Shown here: positions 6,382 to 13,521 of the stretch, piece after piece
How positions within the stretch are numbered: the stretch's first letter is position 1
Layout of the letters: each line of letters starts with the position of its first letter
Assembly: GCA_036835375.1 (NCBI GenBank)
Contig: DAITMB010000128.1
Coordinates: 1 to 13,882 of the forward strand
Reading direction: 5' to 3'
Source: JANQTF01 sp036835375
Lineage (GTDB): Bacteria; Bacteroidota; Bacteroidia; J057
Length of the DNA stretch: 13,882 bases
The notes under the pieces: model-generated
The model's database searches: none
What the model saw: the letters and a program-made list of their open reading frames with translations, nothing else
Told to the model about the DNA's origin: nothing
Position numbers and translations under genes: made by a program

Positions 6382-7872
6382 GTTCCAAAATCCCAAGATT
6401 TTGTCTTGAACATAAGCCCGTATAAGCCACACCCGGTCCCGCACCATGCCCCATTGGCTCTCGTCCAGCACGCGTGAATCTGTCGTGGCCTGATAGACCA
6501 GCACCAATGCCAAGGGGGTAAAGACTAACACCGAGACCCACGCGCCAAACCAGGGATCAGCGCTGCCGTCTTTGGATGTCTTTCGACCATAGGTCGTAAG
6601 CATGTAGAATAGCACAAAGAGCGTGATCGAAATCAGCGCCGGAACGCCCAAACCTCCTTTTCGGATGATAGCCCCCAACGATACGCCGATGAGCAAAAAC
6701 AGCAAACAATTGATTGGCAAAGCTAGCCGCAACTGGTGCTCGTAGGTGTAGCGGGTCTGAGCAACGTGCTGATCGTCTTTCTTTCGCTGAGCAAATTCCA
6801 AATAACTCTTTACTGCACGGGCGTTCGTCAAAGCCCTGCTCAGAATGTCGCTTGTGTTGTCATGTCGTAAACACATCACCAAACTGTCTGCCCCGTCGTA
6901 GGCAAACGTAAGAACAGGAGGTACTTCACGCCGAAGTTGCGCGGTGTCATATACCCCCACCACAGCGAGTTGGGTGTCCACTTTGGTGTAGCGCGCCAAC
7001 TGCGAAAATGTCTTTTGGTCTTGCTCCGCCCCTAATACCGAGATGGAATCGAGGGCCATGCCCAGCTGCCGACGGGTGAGCGTGATCTGGTGTTTGAACT
7101 GGCTCTCATCCGTGCGACTCAACTCAAAGTCATCCCCAAGCTCAAATTTGTACACCAAGGAGTCAAAATTTGTCCGGGCAAAAGGGTAGTTGTCCACATC
7201 CCCGTCGTCAGGTGGCACTTCCTCGTAGCGCGTCCCGTGAAAAAGCACCATCTGAAGACGCCCTTTCAAAAGGTCCATCCGGGCAGAATCAGCCTGAATC
7301 ACATCGTTATTACCCTCTCGTTCTTGATAATGATAAATTCGCACCCGGTAAAGCATACCATTGGACTTGTGCTTGTCTGCCACCCGGATAGCATAGTTGT
7401 CAATGTCTCGGTAAAATAGGCCGGGCTGCAAAGCGATGTCCGCTTTCTTCTTTTTAACATCGTAGATCAGGCTAAAAAATTTCAAATTGGATTTCGGCAC
7501 CACATTGAACGAAAACCACATCATCACGCCCGTGAGGATAATACCCGCCACCACCAAACTTCGGCTCGCCCGAAACACATTGATTCCGCTAGATTTGATC
7601 GCAGCCAATTCGTAGCGCTCTCCCATGCCTCCGAGTGTCATTAGCGCTGCGGCGAGGATCGCAACTGGCATCGCCGAGAGGCTCAAGTGTCCAGATGCAT
7701 AGAGAAATAACTTGAGAAAAATTGTTGGACCGACGCCCTTGCCCATGATGTCTTGGATGTACATCGAGACAAATTGAAGCACAAGGATGAAGAGGATGAT
7801 GAGAAAGTTCATCACCAATGGACCCCAAAAAGTCCTTATCATCAGCCAGTCCAAGCGGGAAATTAGTCGCAT
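6358..7872 (-). CDS. LptF/LptG (YjgP/YjgQ) family permease, lipopolysaccharide export
   Basis: In characterised bacteria LptF and LptG form the membrane part of the LptB2FG ABC transporter, which extracts LPS from the inner membrane and passes it to LptC and LptA. This 504-residue protein shows the family plan: three N-terminal membrane segments (about 17-40, 55-82, 104-125), a large periplasmic portion (about 126-380), then three more segments (about 383-403, 408-428, 441-461). The coupling-helix region GERYELAAIKSSGINVFR (about 84-101), which contacts the ATPase, is typical. It is much longer than the roughly 360 residues of the E. coli proteins; the extra length lies in the periplasmic part and a charged cytoplasmic tail after 465. 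I cannot decide between LptF and LptG. It begins 166 bases after pyrB on the same strand. No terminator or promoter is clearly seen between them, so read-through is possible. Confidence 0.9.
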   Translation of the reverse strand: MRLISRLDWLMIRTFWGPLVMNFLIILFILVLQFVSMYIQDIMGKGVGPTIFLKLFLYASGHLSLSAMPVAILAAALMTLGGMGERYELAAIKSSGINVFRASRSLVVAGIILTGVMMWFSFNVVPKSNLKFFSLIYDVKKKKADIALQPGLFYRDIDNYAIRVADKHKSNGMLYRVRIYHYQEREGNNDVIQADSARMDLLKGRLQMVLFHGTRYEEVPPDDGDVDNYPFARTNFDSLVYKFELGDDFELSRTDESQFKHQITLTRRQLGMALDSISVLGAEQDQKTFSQLARYTKVDTQLAVVGVYDTAQLRREVPPVLTFAYDGADSLVMCLRHDNTSDILSRALTNARAVKSYLEFAQRKKDDQHVAQTRYTYEHQLRLALPINCLLFLLIGVSLGAIIRKGGLGVPALISITLFVLFYMLTTYGRKTSKDGSADPWFGAWVSVLVFTPLALVLVYQATTDSRVLDESQWGMVRDRVWLIRAYVQDKILGFWNKRKARTS

Positions 7873-8038
7873 TCAGTCAGGGTTCAATCAGCGTTCAACT
7901 GGGCATTCTCATCTATCCACATTGTTTAATAAAATTCCAGGCCCCTACGCAATAATTTTAGACCTCAGAAAAGAATCATCTTCTTGTAGGTGAATCAACC
8001 CCTTGAACGAAAGTGCCTCCAAAAGGGAAAAAAGTTGG

Positions 8039-8968
8039 TCAGGGATTCCCTTTTACGCCAGCTAGCAGATACAAGATCGCCATGCGCACAGCTACGCCGT
8101 TTTCGACCTGATCCAAAATAATGGCCTGCGCGCTGTCTGCCACCTCAGAAGTGATTTCCACCCCGCGGTTGATGGGTCCTGGATGCATGATCACGAGCGG
8201 CTTGCCCACCTTGTCCATGAGATCAGTGTTGAGTTGGTACTGAAGCGTATAATCTCGGAAACTCGGAAAGTATCGAATGCTTTGTCGCTCCAACTGAATG
8301 CGCAGCATGTTCACCGCATCGGCCCAGCGCAGGGTCTCTTCCAAGTGATAGCTCACCCGCACACCCAAAGATTCAATGTGCTTAGGAATCAATGTTGGAG
8401 GTCCACAGACGGTCACCTCCGCCCCCATTTTGAGGAGCGCAAAGATATTGGAAAGCGCGACACGGCTGTGGGTAATGTCTCCTACAATCGCCACGCATAG
8501 CCCCTTCAACGCTCCAAACCGCTCCCTGAGCGAATAGGCATCCAGCAAAGCTTGGGTGGGATGCTCGTGTGTGCCGTCGCCAGCATTGATAATCTGGGCA
8601 GATATATGCCTGCTCAAAAACACCGAAGCTCCCGGCATCGGGTGGCGCATCACGACCATGTCCACCTTCATGGCGAGGATGTTTTTGACAGTGTCGAGGA
8701 GCGTTTCTCCCTTCTTGACACTGCTAGCTGCAGCAGAGAAATTCACTACATCAGCAGAGAGACGCTTTTCCGCTAATTCAAATGAAATGCGCGTGCGTGT
8801 CGAATTTTCGAAAAATAAATTGGCAATGGTGATATCCCGAAGCGATGGTACTTTCTTGATGGGGCGATGTAGGACATCTTTGAACGTATCGGTCGTATCC
8901 AGAATGAGCTGGATGTCTTCTTTGGTGATAGACTTGATTCCCAGAAGATGCTTGGTGCTGAGGGCCAT
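8039..8968 (-). CDS. pyrB: aspartate carbamoyltransferase catalytic subunit (PyrB)
   Basis: PyrB joins carbamoyl phosphate and L-aspartate to N-carbamoyl-L-aspartate, the first committed step of de novo pyrimidine synthesis in the cytoplasm. The 309-residue length is normal. Active-site motifs are all present: STRTR (56-60, carbamoyl phosphate binding), VKKGETL (84-90, supplying the active-site lysine of the neighbouring subunit), MRHP (107-110), HPTQALLD (136-143), the hinge around GDITHSRV (163-170) and HPGPINRGVEI (262-272). The HPGP form resembles the PyrB of Bacillus-like and many other bacteria, not the HPLP of E. coli. No pyrI regulatory gene is adjacent. The gene follows pyrR on the same strand after 155 bases that contain a hairpin, so joint or PyrR-linked control is plausible. 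The start at 8968 gives the expected N-terminal length. Confidence 0.97.
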   Translation of the reverse strand: MALSTKHLLGIKSITKEDIQLILDTTDTFKDVLHRPIKKVPSLRDITIANLFFENSTRTRISFELAEKRLSADVVNFSAAASSVKKGETLLDTVKNILAMKVDMVVMRHPMPGASVFLSRHISAQIINAGDGTHEHPTQALLDAYSLRERFGALKGLCVAIVGDITHSRVALSNIFALLKMGAEVTVCGPPTLIPKHIESLGVRVSYHLEETLRWADAVNMLRIQLERQSIRYFPSFRDYTLQYQLNTDLMDKVGKPLVIMHPGPINRGVEITSEVADSAQAIILDQVENGVAVRMAILYLLAGVKGNP

Positions 8969-9084
8969 GTGGGAAAATTAGAGAAGGTAAAGATCACAAA
9001 GCAAATCAATGTCGGGGAGAATATATACTAGGTTCGCTTCAAGGCCATCGCAAGGGCCATATTGATTCGAGTTGTGCTCCTTTC

Positions 9085-9118
9085 GCCTCAAGCGCTCATC
9101 AAGTGCGCGATCCGAGGC
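9085..9118 (-). other. hairpin in the pyrR-pyrB spacer
   Basis: On the minus strand GCCTC (9118-9114) pairs with GAGGC (9089-9085), and inside it GCGC (9108-9105) pairs with GCGC (9095-9092), leaving an internal loop and a nine-base terminal loop. It begins six bases after the pyrR stop. No T-run follows, so it is not an ordinary terminator. I do not find the published PyrR-binding consensus of Bacillus here. Confidence 0.45.
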
Positions 9119-9123
9119 AGAAG

Positions 9124-9675
9124 TCAGTGCTGATCAATCAGAAACACCTGGTCATCCCCTCCGCTCTCTTTGAGCGCGACCACGACACGCTGGGTCTCGA
9201 TGGTATCGACTTTGATGCCCACGTAACTCGGCTCGATTGGCAGGTGTCGCTTGTGAATTCGATCGACCAAGACGAGCAATTCTACCGATCGTGGCCGACC
9301 ATAAGCGAGCATGGCATCGAGGGCAGCCCTCACGCTACGTCCGGTATAAAGAACATCATCAATGAGAATGACCCTTTTGTCCTCCACCAAAAAGTCAATC
9401 CGGGTGCGATTGGGCTGCAAGGGCTTATCTCGCATTCGAAAGTCGTCCCGGAAAAAAGTCGTGTCTAGTTCCCCATGAGGAATCGGCTGGCTCGGCAGGT
9501 GTTCTTGGAGCAAGTGCTGGATTCTGGAAGATAGATATACGCCTTTGGGCTGCGCGCCAATGATGACGGTGTCGCGAAAGTCGCCATAGGTCTCTAGCAA
9601 CTCGTGGCAGAGCCGCTGAAGGGTCACGGCAAGCTTGCCCTGAGGAAAGAGGTCGAGTTGTTCTGTGGCTGCCAT
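9124..9675 (-). CDS. pyrR: PyrR: pyrimidine operon regulator / uracil phosphoribosyltransferase
   Basis: This 183-residue protein matches the length of Bacillus PyrR (about 180). The phosphoribosyltransferase PRPP motif VILIDDVLYTGRS is at 102-114, preceded by IIGAQPKGVYLSSRI (38-52) and GELDTTFFRDDF (68-79) and followed by GRPRSVELLVLVDR (126-139). All are in the order and spacing of PyrR. In Bacillus the protein binds pyr mRNA when UMP is high and causes attenuation, and it also has uracil phosphoribosyltransferase activity. Which role applies here is not shown by the sequence. The ATG at 9675 is chosen although the frame stays open upstream to an ATG at 9819. The family N-terminus starts at about the chosen Met, and the upstream stretch runs through a terminator hairpin (9725-9760). 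It is followed by pyrB on the same strand. Confidence 0.93.
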   Translation of the reverse strand: MAATEQLDLFPQGKLAVTLQRLCHELLETYGDFRDTVIIGAQPKGVYLSSRIQHLLQEHLPSQPIPHGELDTTFFRDDFRMRDKPLQPNRTRIDFLVEDKRVILIDDVLYTGRSVRAALDAMLAYGRPRSVELLVLVDRIHKRHLPIEPSYVGIKVDTIETQRVVVALKESGGDDQVFLIDQH

Positions 9676-9724
9676 TGCCGCAAAAATGCAAAGAATATTC
9701 AGCTTTTCCTTCGCCCGTAAACAC

Positions 9725-9760
9725 AAAAAGCCGACTCGAACCTGTGGGGTCGCGAGCCGG
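9725..9760 (-). terminator. intrinsic terminator between the collagen-repeat lipoprotein gene and pyrR
   Basis: On the minus strand CCGGCTCG (9760-9753) pairs with CGAGTCGG (9738-9731), eight base pairs with one G/U, around a 14-base loop. This is followed by C and TTTTT. It ends 50 bases before the pyrR start and begins 89 bases after the stop of the lipoprotein gene. The simplest reading is the terminator of the lipoprotein gene. An attenuator in a pyrR leader cannot be excluded. Confidence 0.7.
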
Positions 9761-9849
9761 ACATCAGACATGGCAAAAAAGGGATCGTCAAAAAGAACGT
9801 TGGACAAAGAACGGTTCAAGGATGATAAAATAGGGGGCGAGGACTGGGG

Positions 9850-10461
9850 TTATCGCTGTGCGCCTTGGGACTCCTTTTCGACGCGACGATGCGTTTGAAC
9901 GACGTTTTCAAGGTCCAAGTATTCTTGCACGAGTTCGTAATCGGTCCAATCAATTTCCGCTTTACCTACCGGAATCCCTGCCGCGACAATCACCCGAAAA
10001 GTGCCTGCATAAGGCGTAGCTTGGCGATCGCTGGCTTGGCTCTGCATTCCTACAAAGCTCAAATCGTAAATGAAATCCAGCTTTTCGATGTATTCAGGAT
10101 TATGCGAAATGAAGGTGTATGGCAGTGCGGTCCAAGGAGAGGACTCTTGTTCCCGATAATAAACAAGCACCAAGCCATTGTTCAAGATGTCGCTGTCAAT
10201 CTCAGGCACGTTAAGATCTAGGGCAAGAAAATAACCGTCTTCGCCCGAGACACCTACATCATACCAGTCAGAGTCGAGGGCAGCATAGTTAATACTCCAG
10301 ACATTGGCATTGCCGTCACGACCATTGAATCCGGGAGGACCTTGAGGACCTTGCGGACCTTGCGGACCATCTACTACTCGTGTGCAGGCGATGGACGAAA
10401 TCGCAAGCAGTGCGATAGGGATCATTTTCCAAGCGGAGTAAGAGAAAAAAGTCGTTCTCAT
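9850..10461 (-). CDS. lipoprotein with short collagen-like repeat
   Basis: This 203-residue protein starts with a lipoprotein signal: charged/polar MRTTFFSYSAWK, hydrophobic MIPIALLAISSIA, then Cys26 as the probable lipidated residue. It is followed by seven Gly-X-Y triplets at 32-52 (GPQ three times, GPP, GFN, GRD, GNA). The rest (about 53-203) is a globular-looking beta-rich domain without a recognised catalytic motif. Lipoproteins of this plan, a short collagen-like linker just after the lipidated Cys and then a domain of unknown function, occur repeatedly in Bacteroidota. The triplets probably act as a rigid stalk, but at 21 residues they are short for a stable triple helix. An internal Met13 start would remove the positively charged residues, so the Met at 10461 is preferred. 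Location is likely the outer membrane. A terminator follows at 9725-9760. Confidence 0.8.
   Translation of the reverse strand: MRTTFFSYSAWKMIPIALLAISSIACTRVVDGPQGPQGPQGPPGFNGRDGNANVWSINYAALDSDWYDVGVSGEDGYFLALDLNVPEIDSDILNNGLVLVYYREQESSPWTALPYTFISHNPEYIEKLDFIYDLSFVGMQSQASDRQATPYAGTFRVIVAAGIPVGKAEIDWTDYELVQEYLDLENVVQTHRRVEKESQGAQR
10337..10368 (-). repeat. 9-base tandem repeat encoding Gly-Pro-Gln triplets
   Basis: Three full units of nine bases and one five-base part of the type GGACCTTGC (plus strand) run in tandem, differing only at the last base of one unit. On the minus strand each unit encodes Gly-Pro-Gln, so gain or loss of a unit would keep the frame of the lipoprotein gene. Confidence 0.8.
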
Positions 10462-10738
10462 AGTCTATCAAGATAATCTGTGGAGGGAGGAAAATCAGGT
10501 GCTTTAGCCAAAACACATCTCTAGATACGCCCGCACCCAAACGGAGTTAGCCTCTTCTGAAGGATCGTGTCGAATCCCAAGAGAAGCAAGAGAGACAACT
10601 GAGCAGGTGTGTACAGCGAGCCAACGCTACAATGGTATGGAAAGCAAACGGGATCGCCCCTATGGCTTCAATCCCTGTGGAAGGCCATGCAGCACTTCAA
10701 GCCCCCGTTGCGTTTTTAGACCAAACTTAACATTATCC

Positions 10739-10746
10739 TATATTTA
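10739..10746 (+). promoter_or_regulatory. candidate -7 element (TATATTTA) in front of the T9SS-cargo gene
   Basis: TATATTTA matches TAnnTTTG except for the last base and ends six bases before the ATG at 10753, so transcription would start at or next to the start codon. That would make the message nearly leaderless. No good -33 element was found at the right distance. Confidence 0.25.
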
Positions 10747-10752
10747 CGACTC

Positions 10753-11499
10753 ATGAAACGCCCCACGCTGCTTGCCCTTCTGTTGATTGTTTGCACCCTC
10801 CCCTCTTGGGCCTGTACGTACTTCGTCTCTAATTTCTGTGAAGTCGCCAAGACCGATTCGACCTCTTCTATCCTTCGAGCGCGCGTCCACCTGCTGCTGG
10901 AAGATCGCGCACAACTAGAAGTGATCAGTTCATATCGAGGTGATTTGCCCAGACCGCTAGTGTGGGTATATGACTTGCCCGAATTTGATTGCAATGGCGC
11001 ACTTTTTCGCGGCGACACCGAGGACTTCGGGCCAGAGGGCAGCGAAATTCTTGTGATATTAAATCAACAACTCGACTCGATCACTGGCCTCCCCACTGGA
11101 GATTACCTGCCTTACTACCGGACCACAAACCAGTTTTTTTTAAGGTTAGAAGGTGGCTTCTTCCAAGATAGGGGTCAGCCGACAGACGTTATGGTGTTGC
11201 CAGGAATGGTGGAGAGTTGGTTGAGAAACTGTGTCGGCGAACAACTCAAGGGGCGGGCTCCTCTTGGCCGCTGGACACTCTATCCCAACCCTGCTTATGC
11301 TCAAGTATGGTTGAGACTGGATCAGGAAGGCAGCGCGTGGGTAGAAATATGGAATGTACTTGGACAGCGATTATTTGCAGGAGAAGTTACCCATGAAGGC
11401 AGCATTGACTTACTTTGGCTTCCAGCAGGCAACTATTTTGTACGCATACACCAATCAGGAATCGTAGAGCAGCGACAGTTGATCAAACTCCACGGATAG
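10753..11499 (+). CDS. secreted protein with type IX secretion (Por) C-terminal sorting domain
   Basis: This 248-residue protein has a Sec signal peptide (about 1-20, MKRP then a leucine-rich core, likely cut near SWA-C). The last 75 residues are a type A T9SS sorting domain: the entry motif YPNPA (177-181), then VEIWNVLGQRLFAG (197-210), LPAGNYFVRI (223-232) and a closing KLHG. Such tails route proteins through the type IX secretion system, where they are cleaved and anchored at the surface or released. The N-terminal cargo part (21-165) has four cysteines (21, 29, 80, 160) and could contain disulphides; I do not recognise its fold. A distant netrin/TIMP-like domain is conceivable from the early Cys-x-Tyr and the residue pattern, but this is weak. 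Cys21 directly after the signal peptide might suggest a lipoprotein, yet Trp at -2 is unfavourable. Confidence 0.85.
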   Translation: MKRPTLLALLLIVCTLPSWACTYFVSNFCEVAKTDSTSSILRARVHLLLEDRAQLEVISSYRGDLPRPLVWVYDLPEFDCNGALFRGDTEDFGPEGSEILVILNQQLDSITGLPTGDYLPYYRTTNQFFLRLEGGFFQDRGQPTDVMVLPGMVESWLRNCVGEQLKGRAPLGRWTLYPNPAYAQVWLRLDQEGSAWVEIWNVLGQRLFAGEVTHEGSIDLLWLPAGNYFVRIHQSGIVEQRQLIKLHG

Positions 11500-11597
11500 G
11501 CTGCACGCCTTTTCATAAAAAATCCGCCATCTAACATGCTCAATGCTGATCGATTGACGTTCTGAAATTCCCCCATGTAGGGGATTGCTGGCCGAAT

Positions 11598-11621
11598 CTT
11601 TACAAGTAAAGCTGTAGCTTT
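11598..11621 (+). repeat. two overlapping, mutually exclusive small hairpins before the gap-containing gene
   Basis: CTTTA (11598-11602) can pair with TAAAG (11607-11611), or AAAGC (11608-11612) can pair with GCTTT (11617-11621), but not both. The second is followed by GGCTTTATAATTTT. It lies 25-48 bases before the ATG at 11646 and about 100 after the previous stop. It may be a weak terminator or chance. Confidence 0.25.
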
Positions 11622-11645
11622 GGCTTTATAATTTTCGGCATAGAA

Positions 11646-12511
11646 ATGAACTACTTCTTGATCATCAGCTTCCTTCTCTTGTGTCTGTCCTGCGAGAGGC
11701 CAGTGCAGTCCTCTTCTACTCCCANNNNNNNNNNNNNNNNNNNNNNNNNNNNNNNNNNNNNNNNNNNNNNNNNNNNNNNNNNNNNNNNNNNNNNNNNNNN
11801 NNNNNNNNNNNNNNNNNNNNNNNNGGCTCTGATTCTCTCGCGATGGCCATCGCCGACGAAGTGATGATGGCAATGGGTGGCAGGCAAGCCTGGGATCAGG
11901 TCCACTATCTCCAGTGGACCTTCCTGAGTGGTCGCAAATTAACATGGGACAAATGGGGCGAGCGAGTCAGGATCGAGTTTCCGTCTGGCGGCTTGGTGCT
12001 TCTCACCGACCTGCGCTCTGGCCAAGGCCGGGCCTTTGGGGCGGAAGGGGAAATCACAGCGCCTGATTCGGTAGCTCTTCTCATGGAAATGGCAAAAGAA
12101 ACTTGGATCAACGATGCGTATTGGCTGGTGATGCCCTTTAAACTCAAGGACAGCGGCGTGACCCTCACCTACGTGGGCCAAGACAGCACCACGACTGGCA
12201 CGCCAGCCGATGTCCTTCAACTGACTTTTCGAGAAGTAGGCGTCACGCCGCAGAATAAGTATCGCGTTTGGGTAGGTCAAGACAGCAAGTTGATCGAGCA
12301 GTGGGCTTTTTATGCGAACGCCCAAGACTCTGTTCCGGGATTCATCACCCCTTGGCAGGCATATGAACAGCACGGACCGATCTTGCTTTCAGGCGATCGG
12401 GGCACGCGCGAGCGCAATGGGGTCGAGGTTCCGCTCCTCCTTCCAGGCATTGCAGTACTGGATTCTGTGCCCGAAGCTTTCTTCCTACAGGTCGATTTGA
12501 CGAACGAATAG
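11646..12511 (+). CDS. lipoprotein with LolA-like/DUF6503-like C-terminal region, interrupted by an assembly gap
   Basis: The 5' part (11646-11724) encodes a short lipoprotein signal: MNYF, a hydrophobic run, then CLSCERPV with Cys17 as the probable lipidated residue. The 3' part (11825-12511, stop TAG) encodes about 228 residues of one continuous domain, including MAMGGRQAWDQVHYLQW at its start, YWLVMPFKLKDSGVTLTYVG in the middle and GVTPQNKYRVWVG later. That pattern recalls Bacteroidota outer-membrane lipoproteins with a LolA/LolB-like fold (DUF6503-type), but the family is a guess. The two parts are in different frames across the 100-N gap. A gap of arbitrary length explains this, so I treat it as one gene and not as a frameshift. 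The alternative start at 11681 ignores the signal peptide and is disfavoured. The gene converges on the winged-helix gene with three bases between stops. Confidence 0.7.
11725..11824. other. assembly gap, exactly 100 N
   Basis: A run of exactly 100 N joins two contigs. This size is conventionally used when the true length is unknown, so distances and frame across it carry no information. It lies inside a coding region just after a lipoprotein signal, where repeats or low-complexity sequence may have stopped the assembly. Confidence 0.97.
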
Positions 12512-12514
12512 CAA

Positions 12515-12838
12515 TTATTCCTTTTCAGGATCTTTGGGCAAATCTAGTTGCCTCAAAAATTCCTCCAAGGCATCCAAGTGCTCCGAAAAGGCTTGCCTCC
12601 CTTCTTGGGTCACCTCATAGGCCGTGTGTGGTCTGCGACCCACAAAACTTTTGTGGACTTTGAGATAAGCTTGTTTTTCGAGGGTGAGAAGGTGGGAAGC
12701 CAAATTGCCATCGGAGAGACCCAAAGATTTTTTTAGGCTAAGAAAATCCACCCGATCTGCTACCACAAGCAAAGACATGATGCCGAGTCTGGCCTTGTTT
12801 TCAAAAGCCTTATTGAGTTTGTCTAGGGCCTCATTCAC
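12515..12838 (-). CDS. small winged-helix transcriptional regulator (HTH_27/MarR-like)
   Basis: This 107-residue protein is almost entirely a winged-helix DNA-binding domain: helices at about 3-25, then DFLSLKKSLGLSDGNLASHLLTLEKQAYL (31-59) as the helix-turn-helix with recognition helix near GNLASHL, then the wing KSFVGRRPHTAYEVTQEGRQAF. That layout is typical of one-domain regulators (PF13601 type) in Bacteroidota. No ligand-binding domain is seen; only a short charged C-terminal tail follows. The start is taken as GTG at 12838-12836, which overlaps the TGA of the upstream membrane-protein gene (GTGA), the standard sign of translational coupling. An ATG at 12904 in the same frame would lie deep inside that gene and is disfavoured. 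It probably controls its own two-gene operon (inference). Confidence 0.87.
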   Translation of the reverse strand: MNEALDKLNKAFENKARLGIMSLLVVADRVDFLSLKKSLGLSDGNLASHLLTLEKQAYLKVHKSFVGRRPHTAYEVTQEGRQAFSEHLDALEEFLRQLDLPKDPEKE

Positions 12839-13467
12839 CGCTCGTACTTCATATACATGATAGAACCATAGAGAATGTGCAATGCTCCAAAGCCGATGCA
12901 CCAAAACAAGATCCCGTGCCCGGGAAATAGCCCTGCGATAAGACCCAATGCAAGCTCACCTAGCCCCAAATATCGAATCTCAGGCAAGGTGTATTTGCTG
13001 GCATTGAGCAGTGCCAAGCCATAGAATATCAGTGTCGCGGGTGCCACCATGAGCGAAAAGCCATACCAAGCAAGTTGTACGCAGAATATCGCCCCAGCCC
13101 CCAGCGGGATGAGCAAGTTGATGGCCATGCGCCTGGCAGGCCTTGTCCAAATACTCACTCCTTGCCGTCGGCTTCGCCGAATGGTAAAAAAGGAAGCCGC
13201 CGCCGCCGCGCACAGCAAGATCACCACCGCCAGAAAGATGAGCGTGCCCAACTGATTCGCTGTCACCCGAAAGTATAGGCTGTCGGTCAGCAAAGCATTA
13301 TTTAGATCATTGTGCCGAAGGTATAGGTGGGTGACCCAAGCGCCCAGCAACGCGATTGCGCCAGCGCTTATGCCCGACAGTCCGCTCAAAGACAAGAAGC
13401 GCGTGGACTGCTCCATCATCTGGCGAATCTCCGCCAGGTCTTTTAGCGATCGTTGGGAGTCATTCAT
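12835..13467 (-). CDS. polytopic inner-membrane protein paired with a winged-helix regulator
   Basis: This 210-residue protein begins with a short charged cytoplasmic helix (MNDSQRSLKDLAEIRQMMEQ), followed by about six membrane segments near 27-47, 72-97, 115-135, 138-157, 165-183 and 186-206, and ends with KYER. The last third, with LGELALGLIAGLFPG and GFGALHILYGSIMY, resembles a recurrent unnamed Bacteroidota membrane family found beside small winged-helix regulators (recalled, not checked). No transport or catalytic motif is recognised. The ATG at 13467 is chosen over the ATG at 13536 because the latter lies in the loop of the upstream gene's terminator. The four-base overlap with the regulator gene suggests a single operon in which membrane protein and regulator are made together, perhaps with the membrane protein sensing or sequestering, which is speculative. 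Confidence 0.82.
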   Translation of the reverse strand: MNDSQRSLKDLAEIRQMMEQSTRFLSLSGLSGISAGAIALLGAWVTHLYLRHNDLNNALLTDSLYFRVTANQLGTLIFLAVVILLCAAAAASFFTIRRSRRQGVSIWTRPARRMAINLLIPLGAGAIFCVQLAWYGFSLMVAPATLIFYGLALLNASKYTLPEIRYLGLGELALGLIAGLFPGHGILFWCIGFGALHILYGSIMYMKYER

Positions 13468-13521
13468 CTTAAAGTGCTTTGAAGCGCAAAGTAGATGTTT
13501 TTCTCGAGATTTGTTCTCAAA

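Noticed and set aside
5957..6541. 194-residue minus-strand open frame across the CBM48 gene and the permease end
   Set aside because: It covers two well-supported genes and a terminator and has no recognisable domain.
9689..9697. TATTCTTTG on the minus strand as pyrR promoter
   Set aside because: It has one base too many between TA and TTTG, no -33 partner at the right distance, and would leave almost no leader.
9676..9819. Extended N-terminus of pyrR starting at 9819
   Set aside because: It would run through the terminator hairpin at 9725-9760 and add 48 residues not found in PyrR proteins.
10722..10729. TAAGTTTG on the minus strand as promoter of the collagen-repeat lipoprotein gene
   Set aside because: It matches the -7 consensus exactly but is more than 260 bases from the start at 10461 and overlaps the promoter region of the divergent gene; position gives no support.
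13477..13491. CTTTG/CAAAG inverted repeat just before the membrane-protein gene as operator of the winged-helix regulator
   Set aside because: Five-base arms are too short to stand out from chance without a second copy or conservation.
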